This document shows positions 1 to 8,545 of a stretch of 64,000 bases of DNA, piece after piece; the stretch's first letter is position 1, and every line of letters begins with the position of its first letter. The DNA is from Candidatus Angelobacter sp. Gp1-AA117 (GTDB taxonomy: Bacteria > Acidobacteriota > Terriglobia > Terriglobales > Acidobacteriaceae): positions 1 through 64,000 of the forward strand of contig QHVI01000016.1 in the NCBI GenBank assembly GCA_003223515.1, read 5' to 3'. A program made the translations under genes and the position numbers. The notes beneath the pieces were generated by a model, which was given only the letters and a program-made list of their open reading frames with translations, did no database searches and was not told where the DNA came from.

Positions 1-769
1 CATTCAAAATGACTTAAAAAACGAAGACAGCAGGCTTTTTCTCGCATGGATTGCCAAGAAGTCTCCTTGCGGCTCGGAAAAGGAGCCCAGGCAGAATCTC
101 AACTTCCCTCGTTCTCATTCCCCATGCAATTTAAACCCTCCGCATTGGCTAGAAAATGCGAAACTGTATTTTTTATTTCCGACAGACTCCTAGATAGGCT
201 TTTTAATCTTTTATGCTTTTTTACGCTTAGATAACCTGGCACACGCAAAGTGGTTCTAAGTCGTCTATGGCCAGAAAGGCGAAAACGCCCCATTCATGCT
301 CAGACCTCTGGATCGCCCCACGATTCAACTTGAAAGGCACTGACGGAGAGCGGGCATGGGATCATCGCTGTGACGGGAATACCAGCGGGTCCCGTTTTCT
401 GGAGCTGGCCGACATAGCTTTGGGACTCAAGAAGGAAACGCGGAAACGTCGTTCCACTGATCAATCCGGAGATAAACAGGGATAAACGGCCTTTAGCTCT
501 TCCAACACCGTTCCTCTCGCTATCCTATGAAAATTACACGGGCAAGAAAAATTTTCCTATTCAGGCCAACCAGCAAGCAGCAGCTTGCATCTTATGGCAA
601 CGAGTCGGTCCTCCCCCATATAACGTTTACTTGCTTGATAACCGGGCCACCAGATTGTGGATGTAGATAGGGTTGACAGTAGTGCAGGGGCATGGATATT
701 CTGCGTGTCATGGGTCGCGCTTCAATCTCCACCCCAAAGGGCGATCTTCCTGTTGTTTCCTGAGATAAC
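1..769. other. Gene-free leader of the gas-vesicle locus
   Basis: No convincing gene is visible. The short open frames here lack ribosome binding sites and recognisable domains, and one long minus-strand frame (592-981) is only the antisense of the first gvp gene. A word of the type GGAGATAAACAGGGATAAACGG lies near 463-488 and recurs near 29281-29300. A candidate promoter at 673-702 is listed separately. Any upstream part of the gas-vesicle cluster would lie beyond the left edge. Confidence 0.5.
673..702 (+). promoter_or_regulatory. Candidate sigma-70 promoter for the gvp operon
   Basis: TTGACA at 673-678 is followed after 18 bases by TATTCT (4 of 6 to consensus) at 697-702, about 67 bases before the first gvp start. 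It is the best match I found upstream of the cluster. I saw no -24/-12 GG-N10-GC element here. Confidence 0.4.
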
Positions 770-1093
770 ATGCAAAGAGTTCCCACGGTTTCCGGAACAA
801 CCAACCTCGTCGATATTCTCGATCGGATTCTCGACAAAGGGCTTGTGATCGCCGGCGATATTCGAATATCACTGGCGAATGTGGAGCTATTGACCATCCG
901 CATTCGTCTGTTGGTTTGTTCTGTGGACAAAGCCGAGCAGATTGGCCTGAATTGGTGGAAGCACGATCCAAATCTGACCACTCCATTGCCTGAAGCTACC
1001 GGAAGACGGGTGCAATTACCCGCACCACCACCGGGAGCCGGGCCAAGAACGCAAAAAGGCGGTCAAACCGCCCGTCGCCGAAAGGCGAAATAG
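770..1093 (+). CDS. Gas vesicle protein, GvpA/GvpJ/GvpS family (accessory type)
   Basis: 107 residues. Residues about 10-60 form the small alpha-beta-beta-alpha Gvp fold: a helix with LVDILDRILDKGLVIAG, strands DIRISL and ELLTIRIRLLV, then VDKAEQIGLNWW. The SVDKA...GLNWW ending is typical of J/S-type minor shell proteins, whereas GvpA itself has SVDTYL. The tail after residue 70 is a Pro/Gly/Arg/Lys-rich extension ending in RRRKAK, probably outside the shell core. It precedes gvpA by 31 bases and probably shares its transcript. In the family such paralogs are thought to cap or nucleate the vesicle. The SD is weak (a GAG about 6 bases before ATG). Family membership is firm; J versus S is not. 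Confidence 0.85.
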   Translation: MQRVPTVSGTTNLVDILDRILDKGLVIAGDIRISLANVELLTIRIRLLVCSVDKAEQIGLNWWKHDPNLTTPLPEATGRRVQLPAPPPGAGPRTQKGGQTARRRKAK

Positions 1094-1124
1094 CGCTTTA
1101 GACTCTGGATGAAGGAGGCCCTCG

Positions 1125-1406
1125 ATGGCCGTTGAACGTGTATCCGGTGGTTCAAGCCTTATAGACGTACTAGACCGGGTATTAGACAAAGGCATAGTGA
1201 TTGATGCCTGGGTCCGAATCTCCCTGGTCGGTATTGACCTGATCACGGTGGAAGCGCGCGTCGTAGTCGCGTCCATTGATACCTATCTGAAGTACGCCGA
1301 TGCTGTCGGTCTCACCGGTCTCGTTTCCCGGCCGCAGTTGGCGGAAGGCGCCGCGGAAGAAGAAGTGGTGGAAGTCAAGCCTCGTCCAACTCGTCGGCGG
1401 CGATAG
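1125..1406 (+). CDS. gvpA: Gas vesicle major structural protein GvpA
   Basis: 93 residues. The core at residues about 8-60 carries the diagnostic words [38 protein letters not shown] and [15 protein letters not shown], matching GvpA, the small hydrophobic subunit that polymerises into the gas-vesicle wall. A C-terminal tail of about 30 residues is acidic and then basic ([16 protein letters not shown]). The SD is very strong: AAGGAGG at 1112-1118, 6 bases before the ATG. It is the best SD in the cluster and fits the large amount of GvpA needed per vesicle. The histidine kinase gene follows within about 20 bases. Confidence 0.92.
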   Translation: MAVERVSGGSSLIDVLDRVLDKGIVIDAWVRISLVGIDLITVEARVVVASIDTYLKYADAVGLTGLVSRPQLAEGAAEEEVVEVKPRPTRRRR

Positions 1407-1427
1407 AGGTCATCCTTGGGGGCAAAT

Positions 1428-3548
1428 ATGGCCACCGCGGAGATGCGGTTCCAGCCTGAGCAACGGGTTAACGGGCGGCGCGTGACGCCACCACGCCGCC
1501 CGGCAGTTCTTCGTCTGCTTGAAGCAGAACGCTCAGAGGAAATTTTTCCGCTTCTGCTGGAAGAGATCATCGCGCTCGGCTACGCGCGGGCGCTGGCTGT
1601 GGATGTGAATTTCGACACTGGCGACGTCACCCCGGCAGCCGCGCTGAAGTGGCCACGCCAGGGCCTTCAGAACTTCACTACAGCCTTGTGGATGTCAGAG
1701 CACCAGATAGTGAATGTGCTGCATACTGCGCGTCCGGCGGTGCTGCACAAGACCACCCTGCACAACAAGCCGGTCTATATCCATCCCATCCTGTATTCCA
1801 ACCGCAATCTTTGCTGGGAGGCCGACCGCCTGCGCACCGCCAGTTGTCTGGCTGTGCAGAATTTCCGCAAAGAGAAGCGCATTCGCCTGGAAGACCAGGT
1901 GTGCTCCACCTGCGACATGCGCGCCTATGCCGCAATCGTGGTAGTGGAGGTACCCAAAAACGTAGATCAGCACGCCATTCTCCAATTGGGTGAACTCATC
2001 GAGCTGGCCAACCGCTATCTTTCCCGGCTGTTCAAGGTTGAGCATTACTACAACCGCATGCGCGACATGGAGATCACCATCGCGCAGATGGGCACGGTCA
2101 TGCAGAGCATGGCTGATCCGGTCATCCTCACCGACACGCAGCACCGCGTGATCATGCAGAACAAGGCTGCGGAGCGCTTTTTTAAAGTCCCGGATGAAAT
2201 GACTGAAGGCCTGGTACGCGCCGTGGAGTTGAATAACCTCCTGTTCTCCGCCGCGCTCTCTTCCATGCTGGTTTCAGGCACGGATGCACACCGCGACCTC
2301 ACGCTGGTGGACGCCATTGAAGGCGAAGAAATGTTGTTCGAGGCGGTCTCCGCACCGACTTATGGCCCGGACGGCATCCAGATCGGCACCGTAACCGTGA
2401 TGCGCGATGTTACCGACTTGCGCCGTGCTGACCAGGAATTGCGCTCGAATTATGACAAGTTGCGGGAAGCCGAAGAGGTGGTCCGCCAGGATCGTGACCG
2501 CCTGAACCTGATCATTGAAAACGTTGGCGACCCGATCGTGGTTTGCGACAGCGAAGCCAGGATCGTGCTGGTAGACCCGCTGGCCCAGGAATTGTTTGGC
2601 GCCTCATCGGAGGTGGCCCGCGATGCCACCCAGATCAAGAACCAGGCACAGCTTGCCGCTTACATCAGTTCGTTCACCTACTCGTTTGCCGAGCGTGAAA
2701 CGGCGCCTCTAAAGCTCTTCAGCCCTGCCCTCAAGCAGGAAGTGGAATATGACGCCCGCTCCGGCAAGATCTTCGACGAGCGCGGACAGGTTTCATATAC
2801 CGTGACCGTGTTGCGTGACCTTACTGCGTTGCGCAAGGTGGAGCAGCTCAAGGTCGAGCGCCGCATGCTGGAAATCGAAAAATTTGCGGCTACCGGCCGG
2901 CTGGCCGCCACCATTGCCCATGAGGTCAACAACCCCATGGAGGCGATTAAGAACGCTATTTACCTGCTGGTCGGCTCCATTCCTGAAAGCGCCATGCCGG
3001 TCTACAGCATTCTGAAGTCTGAGACCGAGCGCGTGGCACGTATCGTGCGGCAGATGCTGGGCCTGTACCGGAACACAGAACAGGTCAAGCCCGTAGATGT
3101 GAACACGATCATTGAAGACACATTGCTGCTGCTCAACCGCCAGTTGCAGCGCGCCAATGTGGAGGTTCACAGTGATCTGGGAGTTCTGCCGGATGCCGTA
3201 ATTGCCGCCGACCAGATACGCCAGGTGCTCTCCAACCTGGTGATCAATGCCAAAGATGCCATGCCCAGCGGAGGCAAACTGATGATCCGTTCGCGGCATC
3301 TGCCTACCAGGGATGATCTTCATGGCTGGGTGCGCATCCTGATCGCTGATACCGGAACGGGAATACCTCCGGAGATGGTCAACACGATCTTTGAGCCTTT
3401 TGTGACCACTAAAGGAGAGAAGGGAACCGGATTGGGTCTTTGGATCGTGAAAGGAATCATTGAGAACCACGCAGGCCGGTTGCGCGTGAAGAGCAAGCTG
3501 GGTAAAGGCACTGTATTCAAGATTGATTTACCGGTGGTGAAGGTGTAG
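1428..3548 (+). CDS. PAS-domain sensor histidine kinase of the gas-vesicle locus
   Basis: 706 residues from ATG 1428; a TTG at 1416 with AGAGG upstream is a possible earlier start. The N-terminal region of about 210 residues is GAF-like and has a Cys pair (VCSTC) followed by a predicted helix. Two PAS-type segments follow (about 225-340 and 365-475), then a HisKA box TIAHEVNNPMEAIKN (about 490) and an HATPase_c domain with NLVINAKDAM, DTGTGIP and KGTGLGLWIVKG, so it looks catalytically complete. There are no transmembrane helices, so it is presumably a cytosolic sensor. The response regulator starts 4 bases after its stop. The inference is that this pair senses an intracellular or diffusible cue and controls gas-vesicle formation. 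The signal is unknown. Confidence 0.88.
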   Translation: MATAEMRFQPEQRVNGRRVTPPRRPAVLRLLEAERSEEIFPLLLEEIIALGYARALAVDVNFDTGDVTPAAALKWPRQGLQNFTTALWMSEHQIVNVLHTARPAVLHKTTLHNKPVYIHPILYSNRNLCWEADRLRTASCLAVQNFRKEKRIRLEDQVCSTCDMRAYAAIVVVEVPKNVDQHAILQLGELIELANRYLSRLFKVEHYYNRMRDMEITIAQMGTVMQSMADPVILTDTQHRVIMQNKAAERFFKVPDEMTEGLVRAVELNNLLFSAALSSMLVSGTDAHRDLTLVDAIEGEEMLFEAVSAPTYGPDGIQIGTVTVMRDVTDLRRADQELRSNYDKLREAEEVVRQDRDRLNLIIENVGDPIVVCDSEARIVLVDPLAQELFGASSEVARDATQIKNQAQLAAYISSFTYSFAERETAPLKLFSPALKQEVEYDARSGKIFDERGQVSYTVTVLRDLTALRKVEQLKVERRMLEIEKFAATGRLAATIAHEVNNPMEAIKNAIYLLVGSIPESAMPVYSILKSETERVARIVRQMLGLYRNTEQVKPVDVNTIIEDTLLLLNRQLQRANVEVHSDLGVLPDAVIAADQIRQVLSNLVINAKDAMPSGGKLMIRSRHLPTRDDLHGWVRILIADTGTGIPPEMVNTIFEPFVTTKGEKGTGLGLWIVKGIIENHAGRLRVKSKLGKGTVFKIDLPVVKV

Positions 3549-3552
3549 AGGC

Positions 3553-4080
3553 GTGACACAAGCACGCAAATACCGGATTCTGGTAGTGGACGATGAAGCC
3601 TCTGTGCTGATTACCTATCGTCTTATTCTGGAGCAGCAGGGCTATGATGTGACTGCCTGCAGCACCTCGCGTGACGCGATTGCGGCTATTGAAAAGCTGG
3701 ATTTCGACGTGGTGCTGTGTGATTACTCGCTGGAAGAACAGCACACCGGTTTCGAAGTCATTACTGCGGCGAGAAAGCGTAATTCCGAGGTGCCGGCCGC
3801 CCTCCTGACCGGCTATGCCACCAAAGAGACGGCAGATGAGGCCGAAAGCAAGAACATCGGGATCATGTTCAAGCCGATTGAGATACAAGAGTTCCTGGCT
3901 ACAACCTCCAAACTGTTGAGGAGAAACAATGAGTCCGACGATAAGCAGGAAGACCCCGGCGAAAAAGGCCCCGGCACGAAAAACGGCGGTACCGGCACGA
4001 AAAACGGCGGCAACAGAGGGCGGCGCGGCAGCCACGGCAATGCTGGACGCGGCGCCGCATCCGGTCGCACAAAAAGCTGA
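3553..4080 (+). CDS. Single-domain response regulator of the gas-vesicle locus
   Basis: 175 residues from GTG 3553. Residues 7-125 form a receiver domain with the acidic pair VVDDE, phospho-acceptor Asp in VLCDYS, Thr in ALLTGY and Lys in MFKP, all intact. There is no output domain. The last 45 residues are a low-complexity Gly/Lys/Arg/Asn tail (repeated GTKNGG). That tail is read in a different frame from the first 50 codons of the gvpL/F gene, with which it overlaps by 152 bases. The obvious partner is the kinase immediately upstream. The output could be a protein-protein contact, for example with a Gvp protein, rather than DNA binding; this is inference. Confidence 0.85.
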   Translation: MTQARKYRILVVDDEASVLITYRLILEQQGYDVTACSTSRDAIAAIEKLDFDVVLCDYSLEEQHTGFEVITAARKRNSEVPAALLTGYATKETADEAESKNIGIMFKPIEIQEFLATTSKLLRRNNESDDKQEDPGEKGPGTKNGGTGTKNGGNRGRRGSHGNAGRGAASGRTKS

Positions 4081-4861
4081 GCCATCGGGCCGCGCCCAGT
4101 CTGAAGGCCGATATGTTTACGGGGTCATCGAGTCCCGCATGCCAGTGACCTTTGGCAAGAGCAGCATTGGCGGCGTGAACGAAGATGTGTATACCGTCCA
4201 TTACGGTGATATCACGGCTGTGGTCAGCCGCACCCCGGTATTCATCTTCGATCCGACCCGTGACAACGCTCTGGCCCACGAACACGTGATCGAATCGGTG
4301 ATGAAGAATTACACCATCATTCCCATGAGCTTCGGAACGGTGTTTCGCACCGATGATGATATCCGCGAGGTGCTCAAGAGCATCTACACGTCGCTCAAAG
4401 ACGTGCTCAAGCAGATGACCGGCAAACTCGAATTCGGCCTGAAAGTGACCTGGGACCGCGACCGCATCATCGAGGAACTCAAGCGCGAGCACGAGGAGAT
4501 CCATCGCTTTCACCAGGAACTCACGCGCAAGCACCTGCAATCGACATATTTTGCCCGCATGCAGTTGGGCCGCATGATCGATAAAGCTCTGGCCGAATTG
4601 GCCGCCAACTACGTGCGTGAAATCTACGACGGCCTGCGCAGCGTATGCGTGGCCTCGCGCGACAATAAGCCCATCGGCGACAAGATGATCATGAACGCCG
4701 CCTTCCTGATTCAGAAGGAACGTGAAGCCGAGTTCGATGCTGCCGTGAACCGCGTGGCGCAGAAATTCGGCGAGCGCCTGAACTTCAAATACACCGGCCC
4801 CTGGCCGCCTTATAACTTTGTAAACATTCGCCTCAAACTGGAGAGAGGAAACGCAGGCTGA
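3929..4861 (+). CDS. Gas vesicle protein GvpL/GvpF
   Basis: 310 residues. After a basic, Ala/Lys/Pro-rich leader (KKAPARKTAVPARKT, residues 8-30, histone-tail-like) the GvpL/GvpF domain starts at about residue 60 with RYVYGVIES. It continues with HYGDITAVVSRTP, AHEHVIESVMKNYTIIPMSFGTVF and the C-terminal YTGPWPPYNFVNIRL, all hallmark words of the family. GvpF/L proteins are accessory factors that bind GvpA and help nucleate vesicles. The ATG lies inside the response regulator gene, so the two are translationally coupled. Its stop overlaps the gvpG start by one base. Confidence 0.9.
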   Translation: MSPTISRKTPAKKAPARKTAVPARKTAATEGGAAATAMLDAAPHPVAQKAEPSGRAQSEGRYVYGVIESRMPVTFGKSSIGGVNEDVYTVHYGDITAVVSRTPVFIFDPTRDNALAHEHVIESVMKNYTIIPMSFGTVFRTDDDIREVLKSIYTSLKDVLKQMTGKLEFGLKVTWDRDRIIEELKREHEEIHRFHQELTRKHLQSTYFARMQLGRMIDKALAELAANYVREIYDGLRSVCVASRDNKPIGDKMIMNAAFLIQKEREAEFDAAVNRVAQKFGERLNFKYTGPWPPYNFVNIRLKLERGNAG

Positions 4862-5199
4862 TGTTGCTGATCGATGATCTGCTGTTCGCGCCTTTCAGCG
4901 GCTGGAACTTCATCATGCGCACCTTGCTCAAGGTAGCTGAAGAGCAATGGACGGATGATGCGCCGCTGAAAGAGCAGCTTCTTGAGCTGCAAGTGCAGCT
5001 CGAAGGCGGCGAGATCACCGAAGAGCAGTATCTCGAGGCCGAAGCTGCCATCCTGCGCGAAATCCGTGAAGTGCAGCGCCGCAAGATCCAACTTGCAGGC
5101 GGCGATCCTGACGCCCTCGAAGGCGGCCTTTCCGGCAAAGTCCAGGAGGGCTCCGGCGCTTCACTCACCTGGGACCCGAATGAAAGCACTCAGGAATAG
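4861..5199 (+). CDS. gvpG: Gas vesicle protein GvpG
   Basis: 112 residues. The N-terminal 80 residues match GvpG: a short hydrophobic start MLLIDDLLFAPFSGW, then a helical, charged segment with EEQWTDDAPLKEQLLELQ and GEITEEQYLEAEA, probably coiled coil. The remaining 30 residues are a Gly/Ser-rich acidic tail. GvpG is an accessory assembly protein usually encoded next to gvpF/L, as here (TGATG overlap). It is the last gene of the cluster. No gvpN, gvpK, gvpO or gvpC is visible. Confidence 0.88.
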   Translation: MLLIDDLLFAPFSGWNFIMRTLLKVAEEQWTDDAPLKEQLLELQVQLEGGEITEEQYLEAEAAILREIREVQRRKIQLAGGDPDALEGGLSGKVQEGSGASLTWDPNESTQE

Positions 5200-5762
5200 C
5201 TTCCGGTTGCGCATTTCACCTCTGTCACCCTGAGAGGTTGTGATTTCTGCTTTCAGGCGCTGCGTTCGATTGGATGATAAAAATGACGAAGCGTTGGTCA
5301 ATGGAAGTGGCACCAGCACGCCACCTGCCTATTTTATCCGTCCTTTGAAAAAATGCGCAAAGAACCGGAACACGGAACAAACGAGGTTAACTCATTTGCC
5401 TGCAATCAGATTCCCTGTTCCGGTTCGCGTTCCGTGTTCCGGTTCAGAAGTGGAACAGCCCCAGTTCATGCCAAAATTTGAGTAGTGGGACCGATGGATT
5501 CATCGTCCAGGGCCGCAGACGGTTTTCTGAGGCACCCTTTCGAGCGGGAATGGGGGAGGGCAAGCACACTTCAAGCGTGTATCTTTTAAATATTCGGTTG
5601 TCAAAGAACTAACTTGCGCTTCCGCCTGGGCGGAGCATTGTTTATTATAGTAATAGTTCTAATGAAGTCAAGAAAAAAGCGCGAGAATTGGGGGTGTAAT
5701 TCTTCGCAGCCTGAGACGAATTTGCTGGTTAGCAATACTAAAGAGCAATCAGGTTGAGAGAA
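5200..5762. other. Spacer between gvpG and hyuB with two hairpins
   Basis: No gene is supported. A perfect 17-bp inverted repeat (GAACCGGAACACGGAAC at 5362-5378, complement at 5429-5445) encloses about 50 bases. A second hairpin (GCTTCCGCC-TG-GGCGGAGC, about 5618-5636, one G.T pair) is followed by ATTGTTTATTATAG and could act as a terminator. Around 5699-5740 lies a short copy of the genome's TTCTTCGCAG...GACGAATTT...TTAGCAAT intergenic repeat. Confidence 0.5.
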
Positions 5763-7385
5763 ATGCATAGGAATAGTATTTCACCTACAATCTCTCCCAT
5801 GCGCGATCCCGTAGAACTGGAAATTTTCAAGAATATTTTCCACTCCATCGCAGAAGAAATGGGCGCATCTCTTCGGCGCACCGCGTTCTCTCCCAACATC
5901 AAGGAGCGCCGTGATTATTCCTGCGCGGTTTTCGACGGGCGGGGAGAAGTGCTGGCCATGGGCGACCACATGCCGGTGCATCTTGGCTCCATGCCCATGT
6001 CGGTCAGGGCGGCTATCGACAAACTGGAACTGAATCCGGGCGATGTGGCCATCCTGAATGATCCATTCTGCGGAGGAACGCACCTGCCGGACATCACGCT
6101 GGTGGCTCCCGTCTTCCTGAAGAAATCAAAGCAGCCCGCCTTCTACGTGGCTTCGCGCGCCCATCATGCCGATGTCGGGGGCACGTACGCTGGTTCCATG
6201 GGCATCTGCCGTGAAATCTACCAGGAAGGGGTGCGTATTCCGCCCATCAAGCTGATGCAGGCAGGCAAGCTGCAGCAGGATGTCTTCCGATTGTTACTGA
6301 ACAATGTCCGCACGCCGGAAGAGCGGGAAGGCGATCTCAATGCCCAGCTTGCCGCCTGCCACACCGGAGCCGTGCGCCTGCAGGAAGTGGTGGAGCGCTA
6401 TGGCCTGACGCGTGTGCAGCGCGTGATGGAGCACCTGCAGGACTACTCCGAGAAAATGATGCGCGCCTTTCTGGGCAAAGTTCCGCACGGACGCTACCAG
6501 GCGGAAGATTTCCTCGATGACGATGGAACAGGTTCCGGTCCTGTGCGCATCGCGGTGAGCTTGCAGTTTCAAAAGGCGCCGGCGGGCAAGCCGCTGGTGA
6601 CCGTAGACTTTACCGGCAGCTCTCCGCAGGTCAGGGGCAGCATCAATGCCGTGGAGGCGATTACCTACTCGGCCTGCTTCTATGTTTTCCGCTGCCTGCT
6701 GGCGGAAGACGTTCCTGCTGCTGCGGGGCTGATGCGTCCGGTACGCCTGATCGCTCCGACGGGAACGATTGTGAACTCTCGACCACCTGCCGCGGTGGCC
6801 GGCGGCAACGTAGAAACCTCACAACGCATTGTCGATGTGCTGCTGCGGGCGCTGGCCCAGGCACTCCCGGATCGTGTGCCTGCTGGTTCATCCGGCACGA
6901 TGAACAATCTCACTATTGGCGGCATGGACACGCGCACCGGAGAACCCTTCGCCTACTACGAAACGATTGCCGGAGGCATGGGTGCCCGGCCGGACAGGGC
7001 GGGCGTAAGCGGCGTTCACACGCATATGACCAACTCGCTCAACACTCCGGCCGAGGCGCTGGAGTACGCATATCCTCTGCGGGTTACGGAATATTCATTG
7101 CGAAAGGGAAGCGGTGGCCCAGGCAAGTTCACTGGCGGGAATGGCATCGTGCGCGAGATCGAACTGCTGGCCGATGCAGATGTAACCCTGCTCGCCGACC
7201 GCCGCTCACGTGGTCCGTATGGACTGCAGGGCGGTACAGACGGCGCTCCGGGAAGAACCCACATCGTTCGCCACAATGGCACTCGCGAAGCCCTCCCCGG
7301 CAAAGCCAGCGTGCACCTGAAGAAAGGCGAGCGGATCAGGATTGAATCGCCAGGTGGCGGAGGTTGGGGTTACGAACGACAATAA
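5763..7385 (+). CDS. Hydantoinase B / 5-oxoprolinase, B-type subunit
   Basis: 540 residues from ATG 5763 (GAGAG just upstream); ATG 5799 gives the usual family N-terminus MRDPVELEIF. Hydantoinase_B family markers: FSPNIKERRDYSCAVFD, AMGDHMPVHLGSM, NDPFCGGTHLPDI, ASRAHHADVGG (metal-binding His pair) and the glycine-rich end GGPGKFTGGNG...ESPGGGGWG. The family couples ATP-dependent opening of hydantoins or 5-oxoproline, normally with a HyuA partner of about 650-700 residues. No hyuA is adjacent, so this copy is solitary and its substrate cannot be named. Confidence 0.88.
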   Translation: MHRNSISPTISPMRDPVELEIFKNIFHSIAEEMGASLRRTAFSPNIKERRDYSCAVFDGRGEVLAMGDHMPVHLGSMPMSVRAAIDKLELNPGDVAILNDPFCGGTHLPDITLVAPVFLKKSKQPAFYVASRAHHADVGGTYAGSMGICREIYQEGVRIPPIKLMQAGKLQQDVFRLLLNNVRTPEEREGDLNAQLAACHTGAVRLQEVVERYGLTRVQRVMEHLQDYSEKMMRAFLGKVPHGRYQAEDFLDDDGTGSGPVRIAVSLQFQKAPAGKPLVTVDFTGSSPQVRGSINAVEAITYSACFYVFRCLLAEDVPAAAGLMRPVRLIAPTGTIVNSRPPAAVAGGNVETSQRIVDVLLRALAQALPDRVPAGSSGTMNNLTIGGMDTRTGEPFAYYETIAGGMGARPDRAGVSGVHTHMTNSLNTPAEALEYAYPLRVTEYSLRKGSGGPGKFTGGNGIVREIELLADADVTLLADRRSRGPYGLQGGTDGAPGRTHIVRHNGTREALPGKASVHLKKGERIRIESPGGGGWGYERQ

Positions 7386-7413
7386 CAGAAGCCCCTGAAA
7401 TCCGGCATAATGT

Positions 7414-7695
7414 ATGAGTATGATCCATAAAACCAAAGATCTGTCCCCCGACCAAAGGACTGTTATTGAAGGTTTGCTTGGGCGGCCACTCTCCGAGCAG
7501 GAGGAAATCAGCCTTCATGTTCTTCCGCCATCGAAGGAAATTTCCCCGGAGCGCCGCCAGGAGACTCTGGATGGCTTAAATTCCTATTTTGCTCACATTG
7601 ATGCAAAACGCAAGCCGGTTTCTGAAGAAGAGGAAAATGAGATCATCAACGAAGCTCTCCGCTCCACACGTCCTAACTATCGGCCCATTCGTTGA
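7414..7695 (+). CDS. Small conserved-looking hypothetical protein
   Basis: 93 residues, hydrophilic and strongly charged, with no membrane segment. Words such as LSPDQRTVIEGLLGRPLSEQEE resemble small antitoxin-like or DUF proteins, but no toxin gene follows and I do not recognise the family. It starts 28 bases after hyuB and lacks a clear SD. Coding status rests on continuous amphipathic helix-like composition and the absence of a competing frame. Confidence 0.55.
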   Translation: MSMIHKTKDLSPDQRTVIEGLLGRPLSEQEEISLHVLPPSKEISPERRQETLDGLNSYFAHIDAKRKPVSEEEENEIINEALRSTRPNYRPIR

Positions 7696-7830
7696 GAATT
7701 CCCAGAATTTACAATAGATTACAACTCAAGCTCTCCACTTTGAGAGTACGCTTGAGATTGCGGTTCCAGCAGTTGGGCCTTGCGGGAAGTATTGCCGAAA
7801 TATCCGGCCCCTTCCACTCCGGCTGCGCCT

Positions 7831-7896
7831 GAATCACCGCATCGTGATTTCACATCTAAGCGAGAATCACCGCATCCTGATTTCACATCTAATGTA
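7831..7896 (+). repeat. Two-copy 33-bp direct tandem repeat
   Basis: The word GAATCACCGCATC(G/C)TGATTTCACATCTAA occurs at 7831 and again at 7864, nearly identical, directly before the dienelactone hydrolase-like gene. No function is apparent. It may be a replication-slippage product. Confidence 0.7.
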
Positions 7897-7900
7897 ATCA

Positions 7901-8545
7901 ATGACTTCATTCCAGAGCGGAAACAAACAGGTCCGCATTGATCATTATCCACCGGCCAAAGCCGGAACATCTCCTGCCGTTATCCTGGTGCATGGCTCCG
8001 GCGGGCCTTTTCCTGGCATCGATCCTTACGCGCAGCAGGCCGCCGCATTTGGCGTGCATGTCTTCGCGCTGCATTACTTCGACCGTACCGGACATAGCTG
8101 GGTCTATCCCAGCCAGATTGAACCGTTTTTTCTCGAATGGCTTGAGACTCTGAAAGACGCGGTGACCTTCGTTGCCACTCAGCCCGGTGTCGATACCCGG
8201 CGCATTGGCCTGCTGGGATTCTCGCTGGGCGCATATCTTTCTCTTTCCCTGGCCACGCAGGACAACCGCATTGCGGCCGTTGCCGACTTGTTTGGCGGCT
8301 TACCGGATCATTTCGTCAAAGATGCCGGGAATCTGCCGCCGGTGCTTATCCTGCATGGCGGGCAGGACAATACTGTTCCGGTCAAGGAAGCGCATACGCT
8401 CGAAAGCCTTCTGAAGCAGCGCGGCATTTCTTACGAGATCAAAATCTATCCCGACCAGGGGCACATCTTTCGCGGCCTCGCTCAACTTGACGCCATGCGG
8501 CGCGTGGTTGGCTTCTTCCGTAACTACTTAACTAGAGCTGCGTAG
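7901..8545 (+). CDS. Alpha/beta hydrolase, dienelactone hydrolase family
   Basis: 214 residues, typical length for the family. The oxyanion region is VILVHGSGGPFPG. The nucleophile elbow is GFSLGA, with Ser where dienelactone hydrolases classically have Cys. The acid is Asp in HGGQDNTVP and the catalytic His is in DQGHIF. There is no signal peptide, so it is cytoplasmic. The Ser nucleophile points to a general carboxylester hydrolase rather than a true carboxymethylenebutenolidase. The gene stands alone, bounded by repeat-rich spacers. Confidence 0.85.
   Translation: MTSFQSGNKQVRIDHYPPAKAGTSPAVILVHGSGGPFPGIDPYAQQAAAFGVHVFALHYFDRTGHSWVYPSQIEPFFLEWLETLKDAVTFVATQPGVDTRRIGLLGFSLGAYLSLSLATQDNRIAAVADLFGGLPDHFVKDAGNLPPVLILHGGQDNTVPVKEAHTLESLLKQRGISYEIKIYPDQGHIFRGLAQLDAMRRVVGFFRNYLTRAA

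Noticed and set aside
1-769. Riboswitch or missing gvp gene upstream of gvpJ
   Set aside because: I could find neither a recognisable riboswitch core nor a Gvp-like translation in either strand.
592-981. 129-codon minus-strand frame over the first gvp gene
   Set aside because: It is antisense to a clear GvpJ-type protein, with no SD and no recognisable domain.
5240-5485. 81-codon frame after gvpG
   Set aside because: It runs through the 17-bp inverted repeat arms and the spacer. Composition is random-looking and there is no SD.
7414-7695. Toxin-antitoxin operon
   Set aside because: The small charged protein resembles an antitoxin only loosely, and no toxin-like gene follows before the hydrolase.
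7831-7896. CRISPR array
   Set aside because: Only two contiguous copies without spacers; it is a tandem duplication.
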